DNA from: an uncultured Burkholderiales bacterium
Lineage (GTDB): Bacteria > Pseudomonadota > Gammaproteobacteria > Burkholderiales > Burkholderiaceae_C
DNA: 64,000 nucleotides
Reading direction: 5' to 3'
Assembly (NCBI GenBank): GCA_903861115.1
Contig: CAIOTD010000031.1
Coordinates: forward strand, 1-64,000
The position numbers were made by a program, and so were the translations under genes. The first letter of the stretch is position 1. Each line of letters opens with the position of its first letter. A model generated the notes under the pieces. It searched no databases. It was not told where the DNA came from and was given only the letters and a program-made list of their open reading frames with translations. This document shows positions 53,000 to 63,345 of this stretch, one piece after another.

Positions 53000-55355
53000 A
53001 ATTTCCAAACCGACTGGGGGCATTCATGGTTTCTCTAAGATTTTGATATCGAGGAATGTTGTCTTTTAAGGTCTGCAACGGATTGATGCCCACTTTCGTG
53101 AAACCAACAAACTCTAGCTGGAACATGATTCGTTGATTCGACTGATTGGTCGCTACTTGTAAGCGCTCAAAGACCACTCGACCCAGCCAACACCCTGCAT
53201 CGTACTCCATTCCTACGATGGCATTGACCAGGGCGTGATTTTGAGCATCAAAATTCAGCCTTCCAACACTGAACCATTGATCTTCACCCAGACCTTTTCC
53301 AGGACCTAGATCTTTGGCTTTTTTACCCCACAAATCATTGAGTGGCCACTGCCAAGCCAAATCAATCATTTCACTGTTGACATCTCTTTGAAAACTATAC
53401 GCAGCACTGAGCAGTCGATAGTTAGAGGGATAAAAGCGTCCACCTACTTTGGTTTGCATGGATTCTTTGGTAGAGGGATTGTACTGAAGAGTTGAGTCAA
53501 CCGTAAAGCTCGTTGCCATATTGACAGAGGCACCCAGCAGCGTATCGCTCAAGCGCTCTTTTGATACATTGACATCCGAAGGCAATGTAACCAAAGGGTC
53601 TGCAAATCTAAATCGTTGGGCAATACCAAATCTTGCTCTCTCTTCGCCCGAAGACTGAGAAATCAGTCGCGTGCTGGCACCCATTGTCAGCAATCGATCG
53701 TCTGAGACACGGTCATATCCAGAAAAAGCATTTTCTGTGTAAACGGTTGCAAAGTTAAAGTCATTGCGTCCTGTGTCGTAGACGGGTAGAAAATTTTGCT
53801 TTCTATATGGCGTATTGACATAAAAGAATCGAGGCTCAAGGGTTTGGGTATAACTTTGTCCACCCCAAGAAAATGGCCGCTCAAAAACCGTTGTGGCATC
53901 AAGACTGAATGTTGGCACAACAACACTGGCCTGTGTTTGGCCATTGCTCAACGCCCGGTCAAATTCATACGCTCTGTTGAGTAAACTCAATTTAGGCGTA
54001 ATGGTTCCAAACCCTAAATTGACGGGATAACTCAACTTACTGATCAACAAAGCCCTTTGACCATTGGGTTGACAGTCTAAACTACCGGCTTGACACGCCA
54101 AGGTTCGATCTGCTTGAAATTTGGTGACGTCCGTTTGCATTGAAAACTGCAAATTACCCAAATAAGGGCGATACCGAGTCGTCCATTGTGGAACACGATC
54201 AAAAGGCGGGGTGATTGGAGCAGTTAAGTCCTGCAAGGTTTGCCAACGCAGACTTCTTAAATTTGAATTCCAATCCCCAGCCGTCCAGTTGAGGGACACA
54301 TCTCCTGGCAATAAGCGCTCTGTTAGCGGGTTGGTTGCTCTTGGAAAGTCTCGCCAATAATAATCATCACTGACGCGTTTGATGTTTAAATTCAAACCCA
54401 GGTGCTGATCCAAAATCTCTAAACCCCCTTGATGGGTTTGTGAATACCCCCACCGAGATTTATCTCTGAGCAAGTCATGCTGCATGTAATCGAGCCTGAT
54501 CATGCCTCGCTCGTCAGGGCCTTGATGCTCTAAATATCTGAATTCGCTGCCAAAATTAACCCCTCTTTTGCTCCACGTTGTGGCCTGAAAGGTGGCATCC
54601 CTGTTTGGGGCAATGTTCCAGTAGTAAGGCTGCGTGTACTCTAAGCCCCCAATGCTGTCCAAGCCAAGGGTGGGCGGTAAAAAACCTGACTTTCTGTCTG
54701 AGCTCAAGGGAAAACTCATGGAAGGGATAGGCAATATTGGAATGCCTTTAAATTGCAAAGAGGCGCCGTTGGCTTGCCCCTCGCTTGTTTCGTTGTTGAT
54801 GTCGATCGACTGCGCCTTGAGAATCCAATCGGGCAACCAGCTGGGCCCGGGTTTGACTTGGCATGTGGTGAACGTGGTTTGATGCACTTTTGCATGCTGT
54901 GCATCCATGAACTCGATGCGCTCGGCTTGTCCATAAGCCCCGTTTCTTAAAAAGCTAAACGATGGGCTGAGGAAGTCCCCTTCAAAGGCCTCAACTTTTA
55001 GGTTCAAGGTCGGTCCTTGATAAATATTTCCCGCCTTGTTGATGCGGACATTTCCCTGAGCACTCAACAAGTCCTTGGCTGAGTCGTAATCAATTTCATC
55101 GGCTCGAATAACCGTATCGGCCCTTCGCATCGAGACCGAACCCTCAAAATGCGTGTTGATATCCGTTTGCCCAGATAGCCGATCTGACTCAAAAAAAGAG
55201 GGGGCTTGGCTTTTGTTGCTGGCATTCACTTTTTCACTCAGCAAAGAGCTGGGCTTGAGCACCAAGCCTTTCTTCGCGACATTCTCTGTCACAGTTTGAG
55301 CTAAACTGCAGACATTGGTGAAGGTCAAAAAGACAACGAGCAGTAATTTCAACAC
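52992..55355 (-). CDS. lptD: LPS-assembly protein LptD
   Basis: OstA-like domain (IRADEIDYDSAKDLLSAQGNVRINKAGNIYQGPTLNLKVEAFEG) and C-terminal beta-barrel (GVNFGSEFRYLE...). Confidence 0.96.
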   Translation of the reverse strand: MLKLLLVVFLTFTNVCSLAQTVTENVAKKGLVLKPSSLLSEKVNASNKSQAPSFFESDRLSGQTDINTHFEGSVSMRRADTVIRADEIDYDSAKDLLSAQGNVRINKAGNIYQGPTLNLKVEAFEGDFLSPSFSFLRNGAYGQAERIEFMDAQHAKVHQTTFTTCQVKPGPSWLPDWILKAQSIDINNETSEGQANGASLQFKGIPILPIPSMSFPLSSDRKSGFLPPTLGLDSIGGLEYTQPYYWNIAPNRDATFQATTWSKRGVNFGSEFRYLEHQGPDERGMIRLDYMQHDLLRDKSRWGYSQTHQGGLEILDQHLGLNLNIKRVSDDYYWRDFPRATNPLTERLLPGDVSLNWTAGDWNSNLRSLRWQTLQDLTAPITPPFDRVPQWTTRYRPYLGNLQFSMQTDVTKFQADRTLACQAGSLDCQPNGQRALLISKLSYPVNLGFGTITPKLSLLNRAYEFDRALSNGQTQASVVVPTFSLDATTVFERPFSWGGQSYTQTLEPRFFYVNTPYRKQNFLPVYDTGRNDFNFATVYTENAFSGYDRVSDDRLLTMGASTRLISQSSGEERARFGIAQRFRFADPLVTLPSDVNVSKERLSDTLLGASVNMATSFTVDSTLQYNPSTKESMQTKVGGRFYPSNYRLLSAAYSFQRDVNSEMIDLAWQWPLNDLWGKKAKDLGPGKGLGEDQWFSVGRLNFDAQNHALVNAIVGMEYDAGCWLGRVVFERLQVATNQSNQRIMFQLEFVGFTKVGINPLQTLKDNIPRYQNLRETMNAPSRFGNYD

Positions 55356-55468
55356 AGGCAGTTTGTGAGTTTCAGTTCAAAATAAAACAAGATATCTTTA
55401 ACAGGCGCATTCCGAGCAAGCAAGATTTGTACAATTTAGATTATCCATGAGTCCAAGGCCCCATTCAA

Positions 55469-56623
55469 ATGCAATTTAATTCGACCCCCATCGTCTGGAG
55501 CGACCCCAAAAGACAAACTGCTTTTCAAGAATGGTTCTCTGCCCTGTGCCTTGCCCATCATTTAGACCCCAAGAGCTTAAGACTGGCCTCGTCCGATGCC
55601 AGTTTTAGACGCTACTTTAGAGTCAATTTGACACACCATGGCGACAAGTCCTTGATTATCATGGATGCGCCCCCCGATCTAGAGAATTCTCATGTTTTTG
55701 TGAAAATTTGTCGCATGATGCGAGATGCGGATCTCTGGGTTCCTGATGTCTTGGCGTGGCAAGAGTCTCTGGGCTTCTTGCTCTTGAGTGACTTGGGTCA
55801 GCAAACCATGATGCAAGCTCTTTGCCATCCAACGGGCGATTGGGGAGGGCTTTCCAACGTGCCCAGCGATTTAAGCAATGTGCTCATCCCGAACGAAAAA
55901 ACCCTGGATCTCTTCAAAAAAGCCATTTCCGAGCTCATCACCTGGCAACTCGCCAGCAAACCCAACGTGTTGCCAAATTATGACCAAGCCTTGCTTCACA
56001 AAGAGTTGGACCTTTTTCATACCTGGTATTTGTATCAAAACAAAAAGCTCTCTTCGACAGAAATTGAACAGCAATGGCCCTCCTTGCTCAACAACGTCTA
56101 TCAGCAAATCATTCGGCACAATCTGAGCACCCCCAGTGTGTTTGTTCACAGGGACTTTATGCCGAGAAATTTAATGATGTCCCTCTCACAAGGCGACCAT
56201 CGACTTGGAATCCTTGATTTTCAAGATGGGGTCTTTGGTCCCATCACCTACGATATCGCAAGCTTGATGCGAGATGCGTTTGTTTCTTGGCCAGAAGAGT
56301 TTGTCCTTGATGTGACCATCCGGTATTGGGAAGAAGCCAAAAACAAGGGCCTTTTGGATCAAAATGGACTTTGGGATGACTTTGGGGCTTTTTATCGTGA
56401 AGTGGAATGGATGGGCCTGCAAAGGCATTTAAAGATTCTGGGCGTTTTTTCGCGCCTCTCCATTCGAGATCAAAAACACCACTATGCTCACGATATTCCC
56501 AGATTTTTAGCCTATATTCGAAGCACCTGCTTTAGATACCGAGAGTTAGGACCCTTTCTGAAATTCCTGGACCACATTGAAGACATCCATCCTCAAGAGG
56601 GATATGCTTTTGGTCGCGTTTAA
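55469..56623 (+). CDS. amgK: Phosphotransferase, AmgK-like (anomeric MurNAc/GlcNAc kinase)
   Basis: ASSDASFRRYFRV, VFVHRDFMPRNLMM, LGILDFQDGVFGPITYDIASLMRDAFV; divergent from lptD. Confidence 0.85.
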   Translation: MQFNSTPIVWSDPKRQTAFQEWFSALCLAHHLDPKSLRLASSDASFRRYFRVNLTHHGDKSLIIMDAPPDLENSHVFVKICRMMRDADLWVPDVLAWQESLGFLLLSDLGQQTMMQALCHPTGDWGGLSNVPSDLSNVLIPNEKTLDLFKKAISELITWQLASKPNVLPNYDQALLHKELDLFHTWYLYQNKKLSSTEIEQQWPSLLNNVYQQIIRHNLSTPSVFVHRDFMPRNLMMSLSQGDHRLGILDFQDGVFGPITYDIASLMRDAFVSWPEEFVLDVTIRYWEEAKNKGLLDQNGLWDDFGAFYREVEWMGLQRHLKILGVFSRLSIRDQKHHYAHDIPRFLAYIRSTCFRYRELGPFLKFLDHIEDIHPQEGYAFGRV

Positions 56624-56655
56624 CAACGCACTTTACTTTATCCCGTACAAGCCAC

Positions 56656-57372
56656 ATGCCTCGAATTTATTGCCCCCTACCCCTGAGTGAACATGCCGCT
56701 GTTGACTTGCCCGAAAGAGCAGTCAAGCATGTTCAAGTTCTCAGATTCCAACCTGGCCACCCATTGATCGTGTTCAATGGACGGGGAGGGGAGTACACCG
56801 CAACGATTGAAGAAATGGGGCGACAAAAAGTTAGCATTCAAACGCATGAGCATTCACCCATTGAGCGAGAAAACGCACAACGGGTGCACTTGATTGTTGG
56901 CATGCCAGCGAATGAACGCATGGATTGGCTGATCGAAAAAGCAACTGAACTGGGTGTCAACCGAATCACACCATTGATGACTCAACGCTCAGTGCTCAAG
57001 CTCCAAGGTGAGCGAGCGACCAAGAAAACTCAGCACTGGCAACTCATCGCGATCGGGGCCTGTGAACAGTCCGGCAGAAACAGCATTCCCATGATTGATG
57101 AACCCATCACAATGAACCATTTGCTAGATGAGCCGACAATCGATGCCTACCAAATGGTTTTATCAACCCAGCCCCAGCCCATCAAAGGGACTGCTGCAAT
57201 ACAAGCAGATCGCTTGGTTCAAGTGCTCAGTGGCCCCGAAGGGGGACTTGATCCAAGAGAAGAAGATGCTTTGATTGCAAAAGGCTTTGTTCCATGGTCT
57301 TTGGGGTCTCGAATCTTAAGGGCTGAAACGGCTGCGCTCATGGGTTTGATGGCGCTCACACGCCCCACATAA
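56656..57372 (+). CDS. rsmE: 16S rRNA (uracil1498-N3)-methyltransferase
   Basis: LIEKATELGVNRITPLMTQRSVLK; VLSGPEGGLDPREEDALIAKGFVPWSLGSRILRAETA. Confidence 0.96.
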   Translation: MPRIYCPLPLSEHAAVDLPERAVKHVQVLRFQPGHPLIVFNGRGGEYTATIEEMGRQKVSIQTHEHSPIERENAQRVHLIVGMPANERMDWLIEKATELGVNRITPLMTQRSVLKLQGERATKKTQHWQLIAIGACEQSGRNSIPMIDEPITMNHLLDEPTIDAYQMVLSTQPQPIKGTAAIQADRLVQVLSGPEGGLDPREEDALIAKGFVPWSLGSRILRAETAALMGLMALTRPT

Positions 57373-57381
57373 TTCTTTGCA

Positions 57382-58284
57382 TCAGGCCATCCAACTGACA
57401 GACTCTTTTAGCCAAGACAATCCTCGGGAGGTGCCGTCGATCTGCGCACCCTCAATGGGGCGATATTCCAAGCCCACACAGCCTGACCATTGGCAAGCTT
57501 GTGCCAACTCGTCTAAAACTTTAAACACCTCTTGGTAGTTGAGCTCTCCCATATGGAGTTCTTGTCGCAAAGGCACCCCCGCCACTTGAATATGCGCCAC
57601 GCGGCCAGTGGGGAGATAGTGTTTCATTTTTTCAATCACATCGCCTTCTACAATTTGGCAATGGTATAAATCCATTTGTACTTTCACATTCGGCAGCCCC
57701 AGGGATTCGACGATATGATGTGCTTGTGCCTGTCGATTTAAAAAATAATGCGGAATATCGCGTGTATTGATGGGTTCTATCAATACAGTGATCCCTTCTT
57801 GAGCGGCCCAGTTCCCGGCCTTGTACAAATTTTCTAAAAAAGTATCCAGCAAAGGACCCTTTGTTTGCGCCAGATCTGAACTGGTCAAAGGAAAATTTGA
57901 TGCTTTGATGTCTTGTCGAAAGGCCAAAGGGACACAGCCTGCCATCGCATGTATCTGATTGCACTTCATTGCTTTTGCATATTTAAGGGCCAACTTAAAT
58001 CCAGCCTCAAACTCAATCTCATGCCCGGGAAGACAAGCAACACCCCGCATTCCAGCATCCCACATTTGAGCCACCATGGCCCCATCATGACCTCCAGGCG
58101 GTGTATTGATCAAAACTTGTTTGAGATGGTTTTGATTGAGGGCGTCTTGCAACTCTTCGCAACTGTGTGCATAGGGAAATAAACACTCAACAAATTTAAA
58201 GCCATCTAGATGTGCGGCTTTAAATCGCTCGACAAAAGGTCGATCTGTATACATCAAAGATAAATTAGCGGCAAAACGTGGCAT
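57382..58284 (-). CDS. hyi: Hydroxypyruvate isomerase-like TIM barrel protein
   Basis: MPRFAANLSLMYTDRPFVERFKAAHLDGFKFVECLFPYAHSCEEL; LIEPINTRDIPHYFLN; VQMDLYHCQ. Confidence 0.93.
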   Translation of the reverse strand: MPRFAANLSLMYTDRPFVERFKAAHLDGFKFVECLFPYAHSCEELQDALNQNHLKQVLINTPPGGHDGAMVAQMWDAGMRGVACLPGHEIEFEAGFKLALKYAKAMKCNQIHAMAGCVPLAFRQDIKASNFPLTSSDLAQTKGPLLDTFLENLYKAGNWAAQEGITVLIEPINTRDIPHYFLNRQAQAHHIVESLGLPNVKVQMDLYHCQIVEGDVIEKMKHYLPTGRVAHIQVAGVPLRQELHMGELNYQEVFKVLDELAQACQWSGCVGLEYRPIEGAQIDGTSRGLSWLKESVSWMA

Positions 58285-58320
58285 TAGATTAACTCATTGT
58301 TCAGGAATCTGTCGCAGTGA

Positions 58321-60093
58321 TCATCCGTTCACAATCGTGGCAGGATGCTCAGACATCATAACTTCATGAACCCAGTTTTTAAGTTTGCCAATATCGGTTC
58401 GCAAGATCTCTTGCTTGACCGTCAATATTTGTGTTGGATGCATCGAAAAACTTCGCAATCCCATGCCCAGCAATAATTTGGTCAAGCTTGGGTCACCTGC
58501 CATTTCACCGCAAACACTCACGCCTTTCCCCATGTCGTGGGCGGCTTTGATGGTGTTGGATATCAAGCCCAGCACAGCGGGATGCAAGGGATCGTATAAA
58601 TGAGCGACCGACTCATCTGCTCGATCAATGGCCAAAGTATATTGAATCAAATCATTGGTGCCAATGGATAAAAAGTCAAAATGCTTTAAAAACAAGGGCA
58701 AGCTCAGCGCTGCCGCTGGAATTTCAATCATTGCACCCAATTTGACCGGTCCATGTACCAAAGCCCTCTGATCCAACTCTCGGCGCGCTTGTTCTATCAA
58801 TTGCAATGTTTGCTTGATCTCTTTGGCATGTGCAAGCATGGGAATGAGCAAATGCACTTGCCCGTGCGCAGCAGCTCGCAAAATTGCTCTTAATTGCGTT
58901 AAAAACATTTCTGGATCAGCAAGACTCCAACGTATGGCCCGCAGTCCCAACGCGGGATTAAGATAGTTTTCTTCTTTTGGCCCACGTTCACTGGGTTTGT
59001 CCAAGGGCTTATCTGCGCCGATATCAACAGTTCGTATTGTGACAGGCAGTCCCTTCATGCCTTGAACGGCTTTTAGATACGCTTGAAACTGCTGCTCTTC
59101 ATCTGGGAGTTTTCCATCTCGCCCCATGAACAAAAACTCACTTCGAAAAAGACCAACGCCAACAGCCCCAACCGTGATCGCAGAAACGGTGTCCTCTGGC
59201 AACTCAATATTGGCCAGCAATTCGACTTTTTGACCATCCAGACTGACCGCTGGCGTGTGCCTCAATCGAGAGAGCCTCTCTCTTTCTAGAGATGCTTGCC
59301 TTTGCTTAAAACCGTATTCGGCCAAAATAAAAGCAGATGGATCAACAATCATGACGCCTTGATCGCCGTCAATGATCACCCAGTCATCTTGCTTGACCCA
59401 ATGACTCGCGCCTCTTGCACCGACCACAGCCGGGATATCCAAACTCCGAGCAACAATGGCCGTGTGAGAGGTTTTTCCTCCGACATCTGTGACGAAACCA
59501 GCAAACACACTTTGCTTAAATTGCAACATATCTGCTGGCGACAAATCATGCGCGACCAAGACCAAAGGGACATCCACACTGTCTTCTAGCAAGAGGTCTT
59601 GCTGTCTACTGCTGCCAGGCCTTGGTGAGCGCTCCACGGGCAACGCGTTGGGCAATCCTTTCATATGGCGCAAAATGCGCTCAACAACTTGCTCCAGGTC
59701 CGCTTTTCTCTCCCTTAAGTAAGGGTCTAACATTTCATCGAACTGCCTAGCTACAACCTCCAACTGAGAAGTTAGCGCCCACTCCGCGTTGTAGAGTCTC
59801 TCGCCAATCCAATGCTTGATGCCATCAGACAATAACTCGTCTTCTAAGAGCATAAGGTGCACATCCAGCATCGCGGCCAGTTCTGCTGGCGCATCTTTTG
59901 GCATGTTTTGTTGAATGCCTTGAACCTCTTTTACAACGGCATCTCTAGCAAATGCCAGTCGCTTAATTTCACTTGAAACTTGCTCAGGTTGAATAAAGTA
60001 ATGCGCAACATCCACGCGACTTGAAGCAACCAAAACGACTCGCCCAATGGCGATACCGCGTGCAACAGCCAGACCATGAATGGAAAAGGTCAT
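58321..60093 (-). CDS. ptsI: PTS enzyme I (phosphoenolpyruvate-protein phosphotransferase)
   Basis: GGKTSHTAIVARSLDIPAVVG active-site His; FRSEFLFMGRD; FLSIGTNDLIQYTLAIDR. Confidence 0.97.
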   Translation of the reverse strand: MTFSIHGLAVARGIAIGRVVLVASSRVDVAHYFIQPEQVSSEIKRLAFARDAVVKEVQGIQQNMPKDAPAELAAMLDVHLMLLEDELLSDGIKHWIGERLYNAEWALTSQLEVVARQFDEMLDPYLRERKADLEQVVERILRHMKGLPNALPVERSPRPGSSRQQDLLLEDSVDVPLVLVAHDLSPADMLQFKQSVFAGFVTDVGGKTSHTAIVARSLDIPAVVGARGASHWVKQDDWVIIDGDQGVMIVDPSAFILAEYGFKQRQASLERERLSRLRHTPAVSLDGQKVELLANIELPEDTVSAITVGAVGVGLFRSEFLFMGRDGKLPDEEQQFQAYLKAVQGMKGLPVTIRTVDIGADKPLDKPSERGPKEENYLNPALGLRAIRWSLADPEMFLTQLRAILRAAAHGQVHLLIPMLAHAKEIKQTLQLIEQARRELDQRALVHGPVKLGAMIEIPAAALSLPLFLKHFDFLSIGTNDLIQYTLAIDRADESVAHLYDPLHPAVLGLISNTIKAAHDMGKGVSVCGEMAGDPSLTKLLLGMGLRSFSMHPTQILTVKQEILRTDIGKLKNWVHEVMMSEHPATIVNG

Positions 60094-60363
60094 TTATTCA
60101 CCCTCGCCAAATTTATCTGCGATCAATGCGAGCAAAGCCGCCATGGCTTCACTTTCATTTTCACCATCACACTCAATATTGACTTCGCTACCGATACCGG
60201 CGGCCAGCATCATGACCCCCATGATACTTTTTGCATTTACGCGCCTGTCGCCTTTGCTCATCCAGACTTCGCAGGGGAAACTGCCTGCCAACTTTGTCAG
60301 TTTGGCAGAGGCGCGAGCATGCAGCCCTAATTTATTGCTGATGGTTGTGTTGGTTTGAATCAT
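60094..60363 (-). CDS. ptsH: PTS phosphocarrier HPr
   Basis: NKLGLHARASAKLTKLA; NAKSIMGVMMLAAGIGSEV. Confidence 0.96.
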   Translation of the reverse strand: MIQTNTTISNKLGLHARASAKLTKLAGSFPCEVWMSKGDRRVNAKSIMGVMMLAAGIGSEVNIECDGENESEAMAALLALIADKFGEGE

Positions 60364-60778
60364 TGTTTTTTTCTGATTGATATTTTGGAGCGGAACTGGT
60401 GAGTTGCATCACCCCTTTCACACCCCCCGTTAATGCACGGTTCACTAAACTGTCCAAGCTTTCATTCAAATAGCAAACCGTGCGAATTAACATGGGCACA
60501 TTCACACCGACAACCAGTTTTTGATTCGCGGATGTGATCAGTTTTTGCGCTACGTTTGATGGCGTTGCGCCATATATATCCGTCATCACCAATAAGCCAT
60601 CCTCCCCGTTTTGTGAAATCATGTCTCTGGCTTGTTGAAGTGTCTCTTCTGGATGCTCATGGGGCGGTACATCGATGACCATGATGTTTGTTGCACAATC
60701 CGGGTAGACATGCAAAGCACACGCCTTTAATGCCGAAGCCAATGGGGCGTGTGCAATGATCAGCAACTGGTTATTCAT
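60332..60778 (-). CDS. PTS EIIA, mannose (ManX) family
   Basis: MNNQLLIIAHAPLASALKACALHVY; GLLVMTDIYGATPSNVAQKLI. Confidence 0.93.
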   Translation of the reverse strand: MNNQLLIIAHAPLASALKACALHVYPDCATNIMVIDVPPHEHPEETLQQARDMISQNGEDGLLVMTDIYGATPSNVAQKLITSANQKLVVGVNVPMLIRTVCYLNESLDSLVNRALTGGVKGVMQLTSSAPKYQSEKNNDSNQHNHQQ

Positions 60779-62066
60779 GAACGAGACCTTGTATTTGTTG
60801 CTTATTATGCCCGCTTCGCTGGACGAAGAATGCATATGCTGTCATGCAACAACAACAAAATACAGCCATTGACGCTTGGTACGACTGCGTTATATCTAGG
60901 CCCTTTTGAGACCAAAAATCAATGGATGCACCAAAGCCCCATTGGAAAACAAAAACACCACTGAAGATCACCAAATTAAACGCCGATAAGGCTCGCCCAG
61001 CAATTTGGGATGGATAGGAGACGCCTACAGCCGCTTGTGAGAGCGCCACACATGAACAACATAGTGTGAACACAACCCACGTCCAAGCCCCGGTGATTTC
61101 AGGCAAAAAAACGAAAATCAACTGAACAAGCAAACTCGTTGGGTAGACCATTTTCATAATTCTCCGCGGGGGCCAACCTAATTGATTCAATTTAGGATTG
61201 AAATATCCCCAAGCCCAAAATGCAATCAACATGCCCAAATTGATCGCAAATAAGCCCTGCGCTGCTTCTTCAGGCGTGTATAGATTTATTTTTCTCATCC
61301 ACGGTCCAGCCCATAGTGTTTGCATGGCCAGCATTCCACCGTAACCAATGAAGCCCAATGGTGCAATGGATAAGAAACTTGGGTGAAGAAACAGTGCCTG
61401 ATAACTTCTCCAGCCCTTTGCTTTTAATATCTCTTCAATGTCTTTTGTGTATTGTTTGTCATGCGCGTGACTTGCCTTTGAATTTCCACTTTTCCAACTC
61501 GGTACAACAATCGCGATGGCAATCATTGCGAACACCAAAAACAATGCAAGGACGACAAAAATAGGGCGCCAGCCAAATCTCGGTATCACCCATTCAACAG
61601 GCAACGTTGAGCTCAACATCCCCAGAGAACCGGTCATTAACATCCATGAATTTGCTCTCACTTGAACAGCCACGTCAAGCCACCTTCTATACCCTGTTAG
61701 CGGTGCCATCAAACAGGCACTTAAGCCAATGCCTGTCAAAATTCTTGCGGCCCACAATTGGCCAAATGTGTGCGCACTTGCAAAAGCAAAGCACCCAAGA
61801 ACGGAAAGCCCTAAAAACCCCAACTCCACCTTTTTTGGACCATATTTGTCCAACCAAAATCCCATTGGTAGTTGTGTGAAGGAAAATCCTAAAAAATAGC
61901 TTCCCGCCAACGACCCCAAATCACTTGCGCTCAGTTGAAATTCGCTTGTTAGCGTTGGCGAAAGGGTGGCTGTGATTGCACGCAGCAACGTCGATAAAAA
62001 ATAGCAACTGGCAAAAGTAAGAAATACAAGTCTTGCCTTTTGAATACTTAAATGTTCAGTGCTCAA
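60771..62066 (-). CDS. MFS transporter
   Basis: 12-TM-like protein; LPMGFWLDKYGPKKVELGFLGLSVLGCFAFASAHTFGQLWAARILTGIG. Confidence 0.9.
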   Translation of the reverse strand: MSTEHLSIQKARLVFLTFASCYFLSTLLRAITATLSPTLTSEFQLSASDLGSLAGSYFLGFSFTQLPMGFWLDKYGPKKVELGFLGLSVLGCFAFASAHTFGQLWAARILTGIGLSACLMAPLTGYRRWLDVAVQVRANSWMLMTGSLGMLSSTLPVEWVIPRFGWRPIFVVLALFLVFAMIAIAIVVPSWKSGNSKASHAHDKQYTKDIEEILKAKGWRSYQALFLHPSFLSIAPLGFIGYGGMLAMQTLWAGPWMRKINLYTPEEAAQGLFAINLGMLIAFWAWGYFNPKLNQLGWPPRRIMKMVYPTSLLVQLIFVFLPEITGAWTWVVFTLCCSCVALSQAAVGVSYPSQIAGRALSAFNLVIFSGVFVFQWGFGASIDFWSQKGLDITQSYQASMAVFCCCCMTAYAFFVQRSGHNKQQIQGLVHE

Positions 62067-62077
62067 TTTTTTACCTT

Positions 62078-62614
62078 CTATTGAATCGAGTCAAAAAACA
62101 TGTTTTTTAAATCTTTATTGAGATCGACTTTGTTTGAGTCTTTAGGCTCATATATACCCAATTGATAGATCCATGTGCCTTGTTTGAACCATCTCCAATA
62201 TGCTTTTGTACTTTTGTTGGAGTTCATCTCTTGACCCCAAACTTCATTCTTAGATATTTTGAATTGTATTTTGCTGGGGATGGTGTCTGCCATTTTATCT
62301 GAGCCGGTCAGCGCAAATAAACTGGCCTTTTGCCACAGCTCAATCATTTGCTCAACATCAACCCCTTTGGGGTTTTGAAGTCGGCTGATCGTAAAGTTCA
62401 CCGCTCCAACATTGCACGCGACCATAACAAGCAACTCCTTTTGATCTTCAATCATGACCTCCTTGCTCGCTTGTTCGGGCTTGCATGGAATTAAAAATGT
62501 TAATTCATCATCACCAAATTTAAACTCTCGCCAATTAAAGCTGGGGGCGCAAGAGGACAAGAAAACCAATATGAAAAAATACTTCTTTAGGCTTTGCGCC
62601 TTGTACATTTGCAT
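62078..62614 (-). CDS. Putative lipoprotein of unknown function
   Basis: KKYFFILVFLSSC lipobox-like N-terminus; no recognised domain. Confidence 0.6.
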   Translation of the reverse strand: MQMYKAQSLKKYFFILVFLSSCAPSFNWREFKFGDDELTFLIPCKPEQASKEVMIEDQKELLVMVACNVGAVNFTISRLQNPKGVDVEQMIELWQKASLFALTGSDKMADTIPSKIQFKISKNEVWGQEMNSNKSTKAYWRWFKQGTWIYQLGIYEPKDSNKVDLNKDLKNMFFDSIQ

Positions 62615-62636
62615 TTAAATGTCCTATCAAGACAAA

Positions 62637-62665
62637 ACGGGGCACAATTTTGAATTGCACCCCGT
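62637..62665 (-). terminator. Probable intrinsic terminator downstream of cytochrome c' gene
   Basis: Minus strand ACGGGGTGCAATT-CAA-AATTGTGCCCCGTTTT, imperfect stem and short T-run. Confidence 0.55.
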
Positions 62666-62728
62666 CGACTGTTTAAAAACGAGTTTGAATGAAGTTTTTT
62701 ATGATTTCATCCCTACTCTTTCAATTGC

Positions 62729-63184
62729 TTATTTATCTTTGAAGTTGTCGTGGCAATTTTTGCAAGCGCCCCCAACCGCAGCAGCGGCTGTTTTCAAGTC
62801 TTCAATTTTTCCACTTTTTGCGGCTGCATTTAATTTCAATGATTCCGAAAGTAATTTATCTTGTGCTTCCTTAAATTTGACAGGATCTTTCCATACATCT
62901 GCCTTCGTTTTTGTTTCGCCTTTATCTGAACCTTCTGGAAAAGCCGCCCAAGCCAATTTCGCTGTCAATTCAACCACGGCTTCATTTTCAACAACCTGCT
63001 TAGCATCGAATGGGACTTTCCCCTGAGCCATTGCACCCAACCTGGAAAAATGAGTTCCCATCACAGTCATGACTGACTTTCTATATTTGATTGCATCCTC
63101 TGGCTTAGCAAATTGCGCTGACGCGGAAAATGAAGTCAACAATGCAAGACTCAACAGCAAATAACCCATCAACTTTAGTTTCAT
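62729..63184 (-). CDS. Class II cytochrome c (cytochrome c')
   Basis: Signal peptide; C-terminal GGACKNCHDNFKDK heme-binding CxxCH. Confidence 0.93.
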   Translation of the reverse strand: MKLKLMGYLLLSLALLTSFSASAQFAKPEDAIKYRKSVMTVMGTHFSRLGAMAQGKVPFDAKQVVENEAVVELTAKLAWAAFPEGSDKGETKTKADVWKDPVKFKEAQDKLLSESLKLNAAAKSGKIEDLKTAAAAVGGACKNCHDNFKDK

Positions 63185-63345
63185 TTTTTAACCTTTTTTA
63201 AATGTGAACACGGCCTTAAGTGCGCTCGTAACCGTGGCTATTTTCCCTTAAACCCATTGGATATGTTAGCTTAATTCACTAAATTTCGAGTTAGTTTATA
63301 AATAACCCCATTAAAATAGAATTTATTCAATTTCTACTCACCACC

